From assembly GCA_963971305.1 (NCBI GenBank), contig OZ020303.1, forward strand, positions 31,360,106 to 31,424,105: DNA of 64,000 nucleotides, in the 5' to 3' direction. The notes beneath the pieces were generated by a model that saw only the letters and a list, made by a program, of their open reading frames with translations, had not been told where the DNA came from and made no database searches. A program made the translations under genes and the position numbers. This DNA is from Arcuatula senhousia (Eukaryota > Mollusca > Bivalvia > Mytilida > Mytilidae). This document shows positions 11,656 to 24,985 of the stretch, one piece after another (the first letter of the stretch is position 1; every line of letters starts with the position of its first letter).

Positions 11656-13370
11656 ACAGAGGAGTGAATAGAACTCAGACAATGTCGACCTTTCTACTTC
11701 ATAGTTTTCAAGTTCAATCTTATATATTTTAAAGCGTGGGAGATATGCCATTTTATTGTAGTCCTGGTAGTATCCTTGATATCCTTTTCACGGACCTCAT
11801 GTACAATATAAATATAAATAGTAAACTTTTTCCACCTTAAAATAAAATTAAGTTTCGAATTCGATTTTATATTAGAAAGAAAACATCCATAAAACTAATA
11901 TTCCATTCATTTGAATACTGCAAATTCGAGAATAATGATCTTACAGAAGAAAATGAACATACTAAATAGATTTCTCATTGGAACTTTTTGTTAGTTTCAT
12001 TATATTGTTTCATTAAAACTCCTTGAATGGAGAACTTAGATTAATGTTAAGCTTTCATTTATTAAATAAATACTTCTTTAAACGCTAGTTTGTTTTGGGT
12101 TTTTTTTTTTTTTTTTTGCTTGATTCATATATTATATACTTAAAGGGTATCATAAAAGTGCTGCAGCTAATGAAATAGTAATTCTTCCGTTAATGAATCT
12201 TTTCAGTGTGAGATGACCAATTGGAGATGACAGCGCGTGCAAGGATCTCACACTATTCAATGAACCAATGTAAATCGTTTTGTCAAGGCTGTTAGAAATA
12301 GCAAATTTCATATATATTATTTGAGTAAAAATATTGTCATTAGATGTAATTGTTGTGAGGTGTATCGCCATGTTGTCAGTAACGATAGTGTTAATGAGTT
12401 GCACGCAGTAAGGCATCATTAATCCGTAGCTAAATACATTATATATGTATTTGTCTTAGTACACGAAGTTCTACAGCGGGTGCAATTTAAACTCCATAGA
12501 GTATTTTCGCAAAGTCCGGACACTAAATGCAATTTTTTATGTCGGCTGCAACGTCTTATAAAGCAATGATAATGTATAATTCCTAAAGACTGATGAAATA
12601 GAATTAAAACTCATTTTAATTTGTTCAAAAATATTACTAGCAATGCACATTAAGCACAAAGCAATAAATTTCACAGAATTTTACCCCTTTCGATAACACA
12701 TAATTTGAAATCTTATAAGTTCTCATTGTGCATTGTGGTACTTTATCTAATGATATGTTTAGATGGCAACTCATTGAAAGACTGTTTGTTTCATACCTTT
12801 TAGACCAAAACATTTCACATTTTGAGAATGTTTCCAATCGAATAAGGTATCTGCGTTTACTGTACGTCTTAAAGATATGAAATTACACTTACAGTTTAAA
12901 TCGTAAAAAGTAAGCCAGTCAATTTGACCTTCAATTGGATATAAAATTTTATAAATCATTATGATTTCATTTGCATTGGAGCATTTTCTATAAAGATAAT
13001 GACCTAGTGAATCCCGCAGTACTACCAAAGGCCAATATACACACGAGTCATATACAGTGCCCTGAGATATGGACATTTCCTAAAGTTGTTCAGCGCCAAG
13101 AGACATCGAGAGTGTTGCTACACATTCTTTGGAAAACTTTACTTTCTGATAGATTTAACATGAATCAACTATTATTCACATAGAAAATAAATTTAAGACT
13201 GAATAAAGATGTTTAAATACGCTACGCTATCGTAACCCTTGGCTAGCGAATATGACTAAATGTAGCAAACAAGCAATGTAAAAATTATAGAAACTTACTA
13301 CATATTTATCAAATGACACCCAACAAATATTGCAATGATATTTTTAAGTGATTATACCATATGTTCTATG
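11656..13370. other. Gene-free interval
   Basis: Several short ORFs on both strands lack recognisable motifs. A poly-T run lies near 12100. Confidence 0.45.
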
Positions 13371-13379
13371 TTAAGAACC

Positions 13380-13690
13380 TGAGCGGCCATGTTAAGTATC
13401 GGATGATTTTTTTTAAATAATAACTCTTTTGAGCAGAATACTATTGTGATCAACCATACCCAGTTTCATTTAAGTCTGTTCAGTTGTATTTTTACAAGTT
13501 TATATATCATATAAATAGGAAAAGATTTAAAACAAAAAACGTTAACGGACGACAGACGACGAAGCTATAAATCTTTATCCAAATGTTATGTCATCTGTTA
13601 CCATCTTCACCCTGATAAGAGATAGTGGATCGTAACCCTTAGCTAGCAAAGATGGATGGTAACCCTTGGCTAGCGAAGATGGTTATGTTT
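13380..13690 (-). repeat. Decayed P2-type element end
   Basis: GCGGCCATGTT, then CAGTTTCATTTAAGTCTGTTC, and an ending AACGTTAACGGACGACAGACG match the head of P2 copy 1 (10560-10735) in the same orientation. After it, the phrase GTAACCCTTGGCTAGCGAA is repeated (about 13632 and 13654; also 13233). Confidence 0.45.
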
Positions 13691-14999
13691 GTGTCCGTCT
13701 TCTTTTTGATAATTAATCAATCTCCAAAATGGAATCTTTCTTCAGCATCATTTTAGGATTAATTTTGAGTCGTAAACATTGTATATTTTTTTTATCTAGG
13801 ACCAATTGGAAATTATAGCTAGCCGCACCGAAGTTAACTGGTTGTTTTTCATTATGGATTTCTGAATTGCCACTGATATACGTGTATGCTGCTGATGAGG
13901 AATTATTTTCCGAAATGGCCATACAGCTCATAAAAATTAATTGCAGTTGGAGTTAACATTTGTGTTGCGGTCTCATGTTCATTTACTCCATATCCTTTCT
14001 TAAATTATGTACATGTATGTTGTGTCGTGCACACATTTTCACATCCCATCATCGTCGGTGTAAGATCGATGGCTAATAGTCTATCAGCCAACCCTCAAAA
14101 ATAGCATTTTGAATGTCTACCCCTGGGAACAGCAGTTTTCCGGTGGTTTTATATAGTTTAACATCTAAACTTTCAAATTTACCTCGTTATACCGAAATAA
14201 AAGTGTCCAAACAGGGTATAACATGCGCCATTTTGAATGCACCCATTTTGATAGACACAAATCATGCTGAAAGCATTGAATTCATATTGCTGTCAAATTT
14301 TAACAATGCGATGGACTATAATTCTGTAAGGTGTTATGTCATCAGTATAATATAAATAATAATATGACGTATAATACTTATCGATAAGTATCGATGAAGT
14401 ACCGATATCGGGGCTCCTTTAAACACTCTGTATACGTGGCTTTTTTCGCTTAATTTTTGTCATTTTTTCGTCGCTGTAGTCATATGTGCAGTTAATGTTT
14501 GCTTTCAATGACCATAAATCGTTTATTGATATGTATTCTTATTATTACAGTCGATGGGTATTTAGAAAGTTACACCAATGGGCAGATAATCGAGCCTTAA
14601 TACTTCCTATGCATATTTGAGCTAAAACCTCAGTACAGAAACGATGCATTTAACATTCTGTTACATGATATCTATTCGATAAAAAATATGTTTTTATTTC
14701 AAATGTGTGGTAATATACAAATACACATCGATATATTCATCAAGAACCAAATTTGCACAATTCTCTTTTAGTAAAAGGGGGGGTCTAAGTAGATGCTTTA
14801 AAAGTATTAAGAATCACAATATTTTGTCCTTTAGTACGAAATAAAATGCACAAAATGGTTCAAACATGTAAAAATATTAGCATTAGATAGATTTATACTA
14901 TCTAAAAGCTTATTTTCCTTGTTTACTTTGATGTGCTATATGCCCATTTATAGTGCATTTGTTAACACCAGCTCTGAAAAAAAAAAACGATGAACCTAT

Positions 15000-15142
15000 C
15001 TCTTTTTTGGAAGAGGAAGATTTGGCAGCATAAAACCTGGTTGTACCCAATCAGGACGATTTCTCTGGTATGTCATGCGTTGTTTGGTATATTCTTCTTA
15101 TATATATGAGAATGACCATCTCAGTCCGGTAGTTTTGTTGTT
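15000..15142 (+). mobile_element. Tail fragment of Penelope subfamily B
   Basis: GGAAGAGGAAGATTTGGCAG and later GTCCGGTAGTTTTGTTGTTACC match the 3' tail of the copy at 42034-42650. It sits directly upstream of the subfamily A copy. Confidence 0.55.
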
Positions 15143-16681
15143 ACCTAAATTGACAAAGCACCAAATAACATCATTTTTGTGGGCAAGAAACACTATATTG
15201 ACTGCTTGACAGCTGAATTTGGGGTTGGTTGTACCAGCATAGCACCACATACACGGCTACAACACTGTCTAAGGAGGAAATCATTGACAATCACAAATCT
15301 GCCCATTTCCTCCTTCGGCCTTTCTGTTGGTGGCAATAATGATGATATTCCATCCCTGTATTGGATTCCTAAATCGCATCAAATACATACAAACAGCGCC
15401 TCATTGCAGGGTCATCCAAATGTACAACTAAGCCTCTTTCATTTCTGTTGACTTTAATACTAACGGCAATAAAATCCGGCCTCCAGAAATATAACGATTG
15501 TTGTTATTCTAGAAATGGTGTCAATCAAATGTGGATCCTGAAGAATTCGAAAGAACTTATGGAGATTCTTAACTCTAAATCAGTACCATCATCAAAACAT
15601 TCGATTTCTCCACACTTTACACTTCTATTCCACATTAACAACTGAAATCGCCGATTGGCACAGCTGATTAAACGCAGCTTTTTCAAAAAGAATGGAAAAC
15701 GCAGGTACAAATATCTAGTAGTCCATTATACCAAGACTTACTTTGTCATCAAAAAGAACAAATTTACAGAAGACCAAATAATCGACATGCTCAACTTTCT
15801 TATTGACAACATATTTGTTCAGTTTGGTGGACGTGTTTTTCAGCAAACAATAGGGATTCCAATCCTTTGCTTGCTGGTTTGTTTCTTCATTCATATGAAG
15901 CAGACTTCTTACAATCTCTTCTAGACAAAAAAGATCGTAGACTGGCTCTCTCTCTTACAACCTCACGTTACGTTATATTGATGATATCATTTCACTAAAC
16001 AATTCTCGATTTGGTGACTTTCTCCATTTCATATATCCCCAGGAGCTTGAGATAAAGGACATAACGGATTCTAGGAAGTCTGCTTCATGTTTAGATCTAC
16101 ATCTCGAAACTGACTCTCAAGGAAGACTTTCAACAAGGTTCTATGACAAACGTGATGACTTCAACTTTCCAATCGTCAACTTTCCCTTCTTGTGTAGCAA
16201 CATTCCGTCCGCTCCAGCTTATGGAGTTTACGTATCTCAATTAATTCGTTACTCCATAGCGTGCGGGACTTACATCGATTTCCTTAGCAGAGCGACACGT
16301 ATGACGCAAAAATTGCTCACACAGGGTAGTGTTGCTCCTCGGTTGCTGTCTTCACTAAAGAAATTTTACGAAAGACATCATGCAATTATAGACAAATATG
16401 GGATTTCGATCTCTCAGATGAGAGCAGATGTTGGTTTGTCATAGGGTTTTGTTTTGTCTTCCTTTACCGGATTTGACATGCCGAATGGACTATTGGCAAC
16501 GCGACGGGTGTTCTATAGCAAGCAGGAACTGCTTACTCTTCCGGAGCACCTGAGTTCACTCTTGTTTCGACTGCAGTTCGCGCTGTTGATTGATATTCAG
16601 TTATTTTGTGTTTCCATGTTTTACATGTTGTCTGTTTTTGTCCCGTTCTTGTTGGTGTTTACTGGTTTTGTCTATTGTTAA
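15143..16681 (+). pseudogene. Penelope-like element RT ORF, frameshifted, with 3' tail
   Basis: Segments in order: KAPNNIIFVGKKHYIDCL, PSLYWIPKSHQ (matching the Penelope YG-PK-HK motif), FDFSTLYTSIPH (about 15600-15640; the D-SLYT-IP motif), a fingers/palm stretch NFLIDNIFVQFGGRVFQQT, YIDDIISLNN (about 15975-16005, catalytic YxDD), then SNIPSAPAYGVYVSQLI to the stop at 16444. At least three frame changes and the loss of the stretch after GIP disable it. No GIY-YIG endonuclease was seen. The 3' tail (16445-16681) is shared with 53845-54018 and 55963-56384. Confidence 0.82.
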
Positions 16682-17479
16682 AGTTACTGTCGGAAACAGC
16701 AAAGCCACTACCCCGAACACTTAACAAATGATGCAAAGACATTTCTTTGATGTAGACTTGACCATCGTTAAAACCTTTTGCTATGAAGTGCCAGGAAGCA
16801 CATCGATGGTATGAGATATAAACCATATATTACGTCTTAAAAGTTTACAGAAAGTTATAGACATTAGAACAATACTATCAAATTTCAAGTTCGAATTGTA
16901 TTAACTAGTATGGCTGTTCTTGTTCTTTAACATGTAGAGTTTTACATATACATGGCCAGAGGATAGCATGACTGACTGTTATGTAAGGACACCAAAACTA
17001 ACCCTTCAATAACCACTGTTTTGTTAAATACATGCTGTACATTTAAGACTAACTCAAAAGCATTCAAGATGTACCTCCTTAGCGTAAATTTGATGTTTAA
17101 ACAAAAGGCAAGGTAACCCAAAAAAGATTATTTCTACTAAATTGAACAGTTTATATTATTTTTTAAATTTAAAATTGTATATAACAATATATCATATCAC
17201 ATTCTAGTATACTTACTATTGCAAACGGAAAGCTTAGGACAGGAAAACATATGCGTCTTACATTTATGTTATTGGTGCCGAGATACAACAAACTTTTCCC
17301 CCAACAAGTACACGACTTTACGCTTTTGCAACATATGTCCTAAATGATTTCTGTAGTGACGGCTTTAATATTTCGATGCATTTCATTACCTCCATAAAAA
17401 GGTAGTTTTCAAACAATACACTTCTAGATAAGCCCCCCCCCCCCTATTTCGACAATGTAACTATTTAAATAAATAAAAC

Positions 17480-17795
17480 TTAACCTATTTATATCATACG
17501 GTTATTGTTTAATTGATGGAGGAAAATACTTCCATTTAGTGAAATTTCTTTAAAATGAGATGTAGCTTATTCGTCTTAGAACTTACGAATAAATATACTC
17601 AAATTTTGTAATTTGCACATCAAATATTTTATGAATATACCGATTTATATCAAACGGTTATTGTTTTATTGATGGAGGAAAATACTTTCATGTAGTGACA
17701 TTTCTTTAAAATGAGATGTAGCTTATTCGTCTAAGAACTTACGAATACATATACTCAAATTTTGTAATTTGCACATCAAATATTTTATGAAAGGA
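17480..17795. repeat. Direct duplication, about 155-bp unit
   Basis: CGGTTATTGTTTAATTGATG through ATCAAATATTTTATGAA occurs at about 17497 and again at about 17652, with few differences. It lies in the spacer of the 4.6-kb inverted-arm element, next to its right arm. Confidence 0.8.
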
Positions 17796-18671
17796 TATGG
17801 AAATAACAAAGTAAACAAGAAAAATAGGCAATTATATAGTGTACATATATTCAATTTTACTATATTTTTACATGTTTGAACCGTTTTGTGCAAATTATTT
17901 GGCATCAGAGAACAAAACATTTTCTTAGTAAGTATTTCAAAAGCATGTACAAAGACCCCCCCTTTTACTAAAAAAGCATTGTACAAATTTGGTTCTTGAT
18001 GAGTATATCGATGTGTATTTGTATATTACCACATATTTGAAATAAAAACATATTTTTTATCGAATAGATATCATGTAACAGAATGTTAAATGCATCGTTT
18101 CTGTACAAAGGTTTTAGCTCAAATATGCATAGGAAGTATTGAGGCTCTATTATCTGCCCATTGGTGAAATTTTCCAAATTACCATCGACTGTTATGATAA
18201 GAATACATATCAATAAACGATCTATGGTCATTGAAAGCAAACATTAACTGCACATATGACTACAGCGACGAAAAAATGACAAAAATTAACCGAAAAAAGC
18301 CACGTATACAGAGTGTTTAAAAGAGCCCCGATATCGGTACTTCATCGATACTTATCGATAAGTATTATACGCTATAGTTTTATCTATATTAAACTGATTA
18401 CATCACACCTTACAAAATTATATTTCATCGCATTGTAAAAATTTGACAGCAATATGAATTCAATGCTTTCAAAATGCGTTGTGTCTGTCAAAATGGGTGC
18501 ATTCAAAATGGCGCATGTTATACCCTGTTTGGACACTTTTTGTCCGGTATAACAAGGTAAATTTGAAAGTTTAGATGTTAAACTATACCAAACCACCAAA
18601 ATACTGCTGTTCCCAGGGGTAGACATTCATCTCGAAAACTAGAGGCTTTTTTCGATTAGGCTGATAGACTA

Positions 18672-19345
18672 TAAATCATTTTCAGATATAGGATTTCCAA
18701 GAAAAAGATTAAATATACCAAAAGATGGTTTGATTCACTTTGACAAAAATTTACATGTCTTAAAAAAACAGAACGATATTTTTAATGATAGAGGATGCAT
18801 TAAAAATTAAGGATATAGGAAACATTTTTTTTTTTATCAAGTAGAAAAAATGTGATACATAAATCAAAATTTTGTACTGATATTTTACATATTTAAGAGC
18901 ATGTAGCCATGTTACTGCTTTTGACACAAAATTGTTAAAAGTGGAAAAAATGCCACGAAGAATACTTTTTTTATATCAGTTTTCTTTAACATGTATATTT
19001 TTTTATATACAATTAAACACACTTTAACATGATGGAGTTTTCATAAATTTTAAAAGATTTAAACACTAATTGCAATTCACATGACTGTTTTATCTGAACG
19101 ACAATGGTCATGTTTTAACCAGTTTTGCGAACAATAGCCATTCGTTTTTTTTAAATGTTGGTGCTTTAGAATTTCTCTTTCTTTTGCCGAATAAATGCTT
19201 CTTTATATTGTGGTGTCTTCGATAAATAATTTTCTCACCCTAACCCTCTTAAACTACTTTGACCTTGTACCAGCAACTCTGTTACTTTAAAACAAAAATC
19301 CCTTTAAAAAGGTTTGACGTTATTTACGAGAGGAAGTTTATTTTT
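18672..19345. other. Gene-free interval
   Basis: AT-rich sequence; no coding or repeat structure recognised. Confidence 0.45.
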
Positions 19346-20082
19346 ATGCCCCGGCGACGACATATCAGGGGGGGAATTAAGTTTTACTCATGTCCGTCCG
19401 TACGTACGTCCGTCCATACGAATTTCCGTCAAGCTTTTCTCAGGAACCATACATGAGAATGATTTGAAACTTGGTAGGATGAAACAATATGACAAAATAT
19501 ACGTCCTAAGCGATTTTGAGACCTGTCGAACATCTACTTCCTGTTTGGGACTTAGGCCAATGTGAAAATATATGAACATGACTATGAACATTTCCGTCAA
19601 GCTTTTCTCGGGAACCATACATGAGAATGATTTGAAACTTGTTGGGATTGTTAAGTATGACAAACTATACGTCCTAAGCGATTTTGAGACCTGTCGGACA
19701 ACTACTTCCTGTTAAGGACTTAGACCAATGTGAAAATATGTGAACATTACTTTAAAAAATTTTGTCAAGCTTTTCTCAGTAACCGTACATGAGAATGATT
19801 TGAAACTTGGTAGGATGGTTCAATATGACAAACTGTGTGTCCTAAGTGATTTTGAGACCTCTCTTTTTGGGACTTAGGCCGAATTGACAATATGTGAACA
19901 TTACTGAAAATTTCGGTCAAGCTTTTTTCAGGAACCATACATTAGAATGATTTGAAACTTGGTAGGATGGTTCAGTATGACAACTGTTGTCCTAAGCGAC
20001 TTTCAGATCTGTCAGACATCTACTTCCTGTTTGGGGCCTAGCGGGGGCATCTGTGTCCCATGGACACATTCCTTCTTTGTTT
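19346..20082 (+). mobile_element. Pearl-like tandem-core element, family P3
   Basis: It starts ATGCCCC, followed by a GTCCGTCCGTACGTACGTCC stretch. Four units of about 165 bp follow (each with TCAAGCTTTTCTCAGGAACC and ATGAGAATGATTTGAAACTT). It ends with GGGGGCAT (20043-20050), a hairpin TGTGTCC-CAT-GGACACA (20052-20068) and TTCCTTC. The layout is the same as P1 and P2, with unrelated sequence. ORFs at 19259-19663 are repeat by-products. Confidence 0.78.
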
Positions 20083-21280
20083 AGTACTAGCATACATGTT
20101 TGTTTGTTGCATGAGTAAAATGTATCATATTGCTTCAGTTGTTGAATTTATAAATGCATATATTTTGAATACACTTGCTTAAATATAAAAATATCCATTC
20201 GTATTTTGTAAGAAAAGTTGTTGGAAACCGTTTACTTTCCGTTTATATATTATAATTCAACAATAAAAAGGAACCAAATAGAAACAGCAGAGCTTTATGG
20301 CACATTCACGGTCATCTACTGCACATTAAGCATCTCCGAAAATTTCATTAAAGATTTTATTTCGATATCAGATATGTAACCAAAATATAAAACAGAAACA
20401 TGAAGGAAAAGGCTAAATGTTTATATATGCATCATTGAATCTTACGCTGTGAAAATGACCATTTTTATCAATAAAAATTCTTTTGGAATTTTATGAAACT
20501 TAATCCTGTTGAAAACTCTACGAAGATTTTGTCGTGATTTAAGCGCTTAATTTTCTTCTTTGATCATAGCAGTAAACAAAAAATAAACCATACATGCTTC
20601 ATTTAAATTCAGTTTTATTACCTACTTATGCTTGTAACAATATCCAACCTTTACTAGACGCAAAAGCTTTCAAAATTAAGAAATTCGCGATGGCTTTTGA
20701 TATTAAATTGTCATTTAACATGAAGAAAGCCAAAATACCAACACATCAATTTAAAAGACCACGAGAAGGCGTGGAAAATATTTATTTTTTAACCGTTATT
20801 CAATATCATATTTAACGACGTAGGTCACCCCATGTATACACCGCGACTCAAGATTACGAATAGAGCATAAACGTTCGTCGACAAAAAGTCGGCATTTGAC
20901 GATAATTCGTTATGAGGATGAAAACGGAGTTTTATTAATACCGAAATCGGTCCCTAAAAAAATTTAAAATGAGACTGTGACAATATCTTAATACAAAATG
21001 ATTTCTTTTTTATCAGCAATATCATTAGTTATTTATTGCTCAAGTGTTCCTTTTGATTCAAGTCGAGTTTCTTTGATCTTTGTTTTTTTCATTTTTGTTA
21101 GCAATTATATAAAAGAATCTGCATTCGACTGTTGTTCTCCAAATTTCTTTCACTTGAGCAATATTTATAAGATAAATTTATGAAAATATGAATAGAGAAA
21201 AAATAATTTGGCATTAAGTTAATACAAAAATATACATGTACATATCTAAAATTCTTATAAGAGAGAAAATGCCTTTTTAT
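20083..21280. other. Gene-free interval
   Basis: Short ORFs only, without recognisable motifs. Confidence 0.45.
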
Positions 21281-21997
21281 CTCACCTGATCCGTCATGTG
21301 AGCTATTGTCATCACTTGGCGTCCGTCGTCCGTCCGTCGTCCGTAAACTTTTTAAAACGTTAACTCCTCTGACACCATAAGTCCAATTGCAACCAAACTT
21401 GTTCATTAGCATTCGGTGCCTAGAACTGATGTTGGGATTTTTGATTCGTCGTTAAACATGGTCGCCATGGCTAAAAATAGAACATAGGGGTAAAATGCAG
21501 TTTTTTGCAAATAACTCAAAAACGGCTACAGATATCAAAATTCTGGCAAGGGTAAAAGTAATCAGCACCTCAAGATCTACCTACCCTGAAATTTTGAAGA
21601 AAATCCAACAACCTATGTAGGAGTTATTGCCCTTTTTGTGGATTTTTTTGCAAATTTTGCACCGGTTTAGCTCAATATCTTGAAAACTATACTAGATATT
21701 TGAGAACTTTAAATTGCATGTTGTTGAGCACATCAAGATCTACAAAATATGTAATAGGGTCAACGTTGTAGGACATGTGGCTAAAAATAGAACATTAGGT
21801 TAAACTGCATTTTTTGGCTAATAACTCAAAAAGGGTGACAGATTTTTAGATTTTGATTGAGAACAAAAGTGATCAGCACCTTAAGATCCACCATATTGTC
21901 AGATGACCCTTTTAACGTCAAATAGATTTTGCCTAATAACCTTTACTTCAGGCACATATGTCAGGTGAGCGATTCAGGCTCCTGGGAGCCTCTTGTT
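21281..21997 (+). mobile_element. Pearl-like element, P2 ends with a different core, copy 2
   Basis: Begins CTCACCTGATCC and a GTCCGTCGTCCGTCCGTCGTC-like stretch. It ends CAGGTGAGCGATTCAGG with the AGGCTCC-TG-GGAGCCT hairpin (21976-21991). The core has units marked by CATGG..AAAATAGAACATAGGGG and AATAACTCAAAAA, unlike the core of copies at 8924 and 28215 but like that at 40240. Confidence 0.78.
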
Positions 21998-22249
21998 TAT
22001 TTAAACACTGTACTTAAATTTGTTTTTGATGCATTTTTTAACATATCTTTATAAATGCAAACATGTCCCAAGTAGGGGTAACATCATTCATTTACAAAAC
22101 AGACATAAAAACAGAATTGAAACATACAATGTACAACATGAACAACAACAGAAACTATAGAGTATCCTCTCTCCCCAGTACTAATGACTGTATAATAAAA
22201 GAATAAAAGAATAAACTATGGAGATTTGATCCGGTGTTGGTGGATTTAA

Positions 22250-22920
22250 AGGCATATTGTCTACGAAAAAATATTTTTTTGTAAAACCAAAACATTGTCG
22301 TCAGACTATTCGTTTTGTTTATTTAGAAAGATACAAACTTTCAAAATACCACTAGGGTTCTTTATTACTTCAAAAATTGAAAAATAAATAATATTTGTAA
22401 AGCTTTACAAAAATTCATATTCATGAGATGTAGATGAGCTGTAAGCATGCGCACTATACTTTCTTTGATTGAAAACTTCAATAGTTCTTGCACGTGGTGC
22501 ATAATCTGTTTCTCGAAGTTTTAGCTCGGAAGAAAATTTAAACGGCAACCGAATATTAGAGCTACTTAATGAATAAAACTGACAATTATTGCCTGTATTA
22601 AGTCTTGAATGTTATTTAAAAGGTAAACACGAAAAATATCGGTATTTTTTCAACATATCAATGTATTCGGGGACAAAACTCGAGATTCCGATTAGTGTCC
22701 GTGTTAAAACTACTCAGTCTAAATCTGTGTCAATGTGACGTAGTGCAGGTAAATAAAATATCAATCAATATTGTCGAGCTATTTTGATCAAAATAAACTA
22801 CTTTTGGGGCAAAATTTGTAGCAAATTTGTTTTTCAATATTCATTTTATTGCATTTCGGTCTAATTGACACCAAAAAATTGAGGGGTAAAAAAAATGAGT
22901 TTGCCGTAGACAATATGCCT
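22250..22920. mobile_element. TTAA-flanked MITE with 16-bp TIR
   Basis: AGGCATATTGTCTACG and its perfect reverse complement bound a 671-bp non-coding segment, with TTAA directly outside each end (22246-22249, 22921-22924). The interior includes a CACGTGGTGCATAATCTG stretch and no ORF of note. Confidence 0.82.
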
Positions 22921-23207
22921 TTAAGAGCCATTTCAGTTTATTTATTTCATTTACAAATTAAAATTATAGTCTATCAATTTTAATTTGTCAAACATTATAT
23001 TTTGAAGTGCCTGGGATTTTTTTTATTGAAGATGTTCCCTCTGGAATTTATTCATATATATTTTCTGGTAATCAAAAGTCTATACGGGGATGAGCATGGA
23101 AACAAAAGAAATATCTAATCTTAGCAGCCACTAGGTCAGTTTATCAAAGTGGGTTTAGTTTATTTCCGAACGCAACCATTGAAATGAGATGATTCCCTTG
23201 TATTTTA

Positions 23208-23427
23208 GAGGGGGGTAGGAGGGGGTCTGATCCCGGAATCCCGAACTAATTTTTACAAAATCCCGTCATCCCGACGGACTTAAAAATGAGAAAATCCCGA
23301 GGCCCGGTAAAGTTGAAATAATTTTATCCCGGGATCCCGAACTTAAATTGTTCAAATCCCAGAATCCCGAGCTTAAATATGGCCAATCCCGGTGTCCCGA
23401 AAAAGGTCCTACCCCCCCCCCCCCCTC
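23208..23427. mobile_element. Small MITE built of CCCGAAT-type repeats
   Basis: Inverted ends GAGGGGGGTAGGA and TCCTACCCCC...CCTC, flanked on both sides by ATTTTA (23202-23207 and 23428-23433). The interior is a run of degenerate ATCCCGAACTTAAA units. A poly-C run ends it. Confidence 0.7.
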
Positions 23428-23918
23428 ATTTTAATAGCCCACATAATTTTACCGTCTTCTTCGGTCATTTTTGCTCATTTAACATGAACGCGTTCCTCGT
23501 TTTAAAAAAATCCACTCTCTGCTAGCATCTGCTTGTTTTCACCGACACTGCGTGATGACGCAGGTTCCTGTAAAACAACTAATGAAACAACAATGAAGGT
23601 GTAAATTTATTGGTGTGTCGTAACAACAATTTTGTTTAGAAACACGTTGCCCGTGATTGTTTTGATTATCGTAACCTGATATAACATTGAGAAAAAGTTA
23701 GAGTAACACAATAAAGGCAAATGACTATGAAAATATATCATGAACAAACAACATGTTAATTAAAAAAAAAGACAATAAAGAACCATGTTCATGTTTTATC
23801 ATATAGAAAGTAAAACTGTCAATGTATAGAAACTATCATACTATACTGTATTAACAATATTAAATGCTACATTTCTTTTTTTTTTATTTAAGTACTATTC
23901 CACATCAGGATCAGGCAG

Positions 23919-24265
23919 GGGGTGGCACATCGATAATTTCCAATTTCAGATTTTGGGGTATAGATGCATTCATTTTATCATAAAAACAAACCCAATGCAG
24001 TTTTTACATCTTAATTTGTATTTGGTGCCTAGAAATTTTTTGACTGGTTATATAGGAAAAAAATATGGCGGGAAATTTTCCCGTACTTTTCACTATACAA
24101 TGTAACTAAATTTTGACTGGTAATATCTCCTAAACCCAAGATAGACTGAAAAATTTAGTGGTCAAAACAAAGTTTAGTAGGGTTGCTTTACCTAATTCTG
24201 TTGAAATTTTTTTGTGTATTTATTATCGATGTGCCACCCTATTAATGGTATCTGCCTGATTCTTA
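23919..24265. mobile_element. MITE-like inverted repeat
   Basis: ATCAGGCAG and GGTGGCACATCGATAAT near the left are matched in inverted order by ATTATCGATGTGCCACC and CTGCCTGAT on the right. The right end has about 15 additional bases between the two blocks. Non-coding; target duplication not resolved. Confidence 0.62.
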
Positions 24266-24899
24266 AAAAAAGCAGTACTTAAGAATCATGTTGTAACGAT
24301 CAGCTGCAAGTGCAAACAACAATCACTAAGCAGCCAAAATCATATTAATAATTTGGACCGAGATTGCAAATTCAAACGGTGCAGTGTAAAAACTGTCCAA
24401 TTGAGACATTTTTAAATGGTATCCAAAGTATCTCTTTTCAAAGCATTGTTACGTAATAGGTATATTTGATATTCCTACTTTCACCAAAGAACACATTTTA
24501 ATTACATTATAAATTGGGACAAAACCTATAAGCACATATTTTTTTCATTTAAATATTGACCAACTACTTAACTGGGAGTATATGGGCATGGTTTTTGATC
24601 TGACTGAAATATTTTCCACATTGAGCTATGGTTTTATGTTTATTTTTTTCGCGGACGCGTTCAAATTATCAAATTTAAATGCCGCTTGTTAGTTCAAAGC
24701 AGTATTACTAATCAGAAATCATCTTAAGAACATTTTCATCTTTTTTTTTTCAATTTTATATCTCTGTTGTAATTCTTTCTTTTCTTCATCTCTGCTGCAA
24801 AAATATTTTTCTCAATTTTTAAATTCTGTGATTTTTTTTGGATAAAAAACAAACCCCAAAAGCCCCATTCCTTATAAAATGCTCGTTCTTCTAATGTAG

Positions 24900-24985
24900 C
24901 GTGAGTGAGTGAGTTAGTGTTTTACGCCCGTGCAACGCTATATAGGTTATTAACAGGCGATCTCTAATGTTGCAACTGAAGTATT
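24900..24985 (+). repeat. SINE-like relic
   Basis: GTGAGTGAGTGAGTTAGTG, then ACGCCCGTGCAACGCTATAT and AGGTTATTAACAGGCGA. A similar relic is at 36602-36655 (CACGCCC...ACTATATAGGTTATA). It is a dispersed element I associate with molluscan genomes. Confidence 0.4.

Larger units (their letters stand above)
14077..18671. mobile_element. 4.6-kb element with about 855-bp inverted arms
   Basis: 14077-14930 reappears as the reverse complement at 18671-17808. The outer ends read TAGTCTATCAGCC and GGCTGATAGACTA; a TA target duplication around GTCTATCAGCC ends is possible. The arms contain matching 80-codon ORFs (14113-14355 plus, 18626-18384 minus). These differ at 14 residues, which does not suggest selection for a protein. 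Both arms contain an ACTTATCGATAAGTAT palindrome. The 2.9-kb centre holds a Penelope copy and a 155-bp duplication. No transposase was recognised. Confidence 0.72.

Noticed and set aside
15179..15924. Separate small genes for the plus-strand ORFs at 15179, 15448 and 15655
   Set aside because: They are successive frames of one broken Penelope RT ORF.
14113..18626. Matching 80-codon ORFs in the two arms at 14113 and 18626 as a conserved protein
   Set aside because: They differ at 14 of 80 residues, mostly radical changes from few base changes. That is what unselected arms of an inverted repeat would show.
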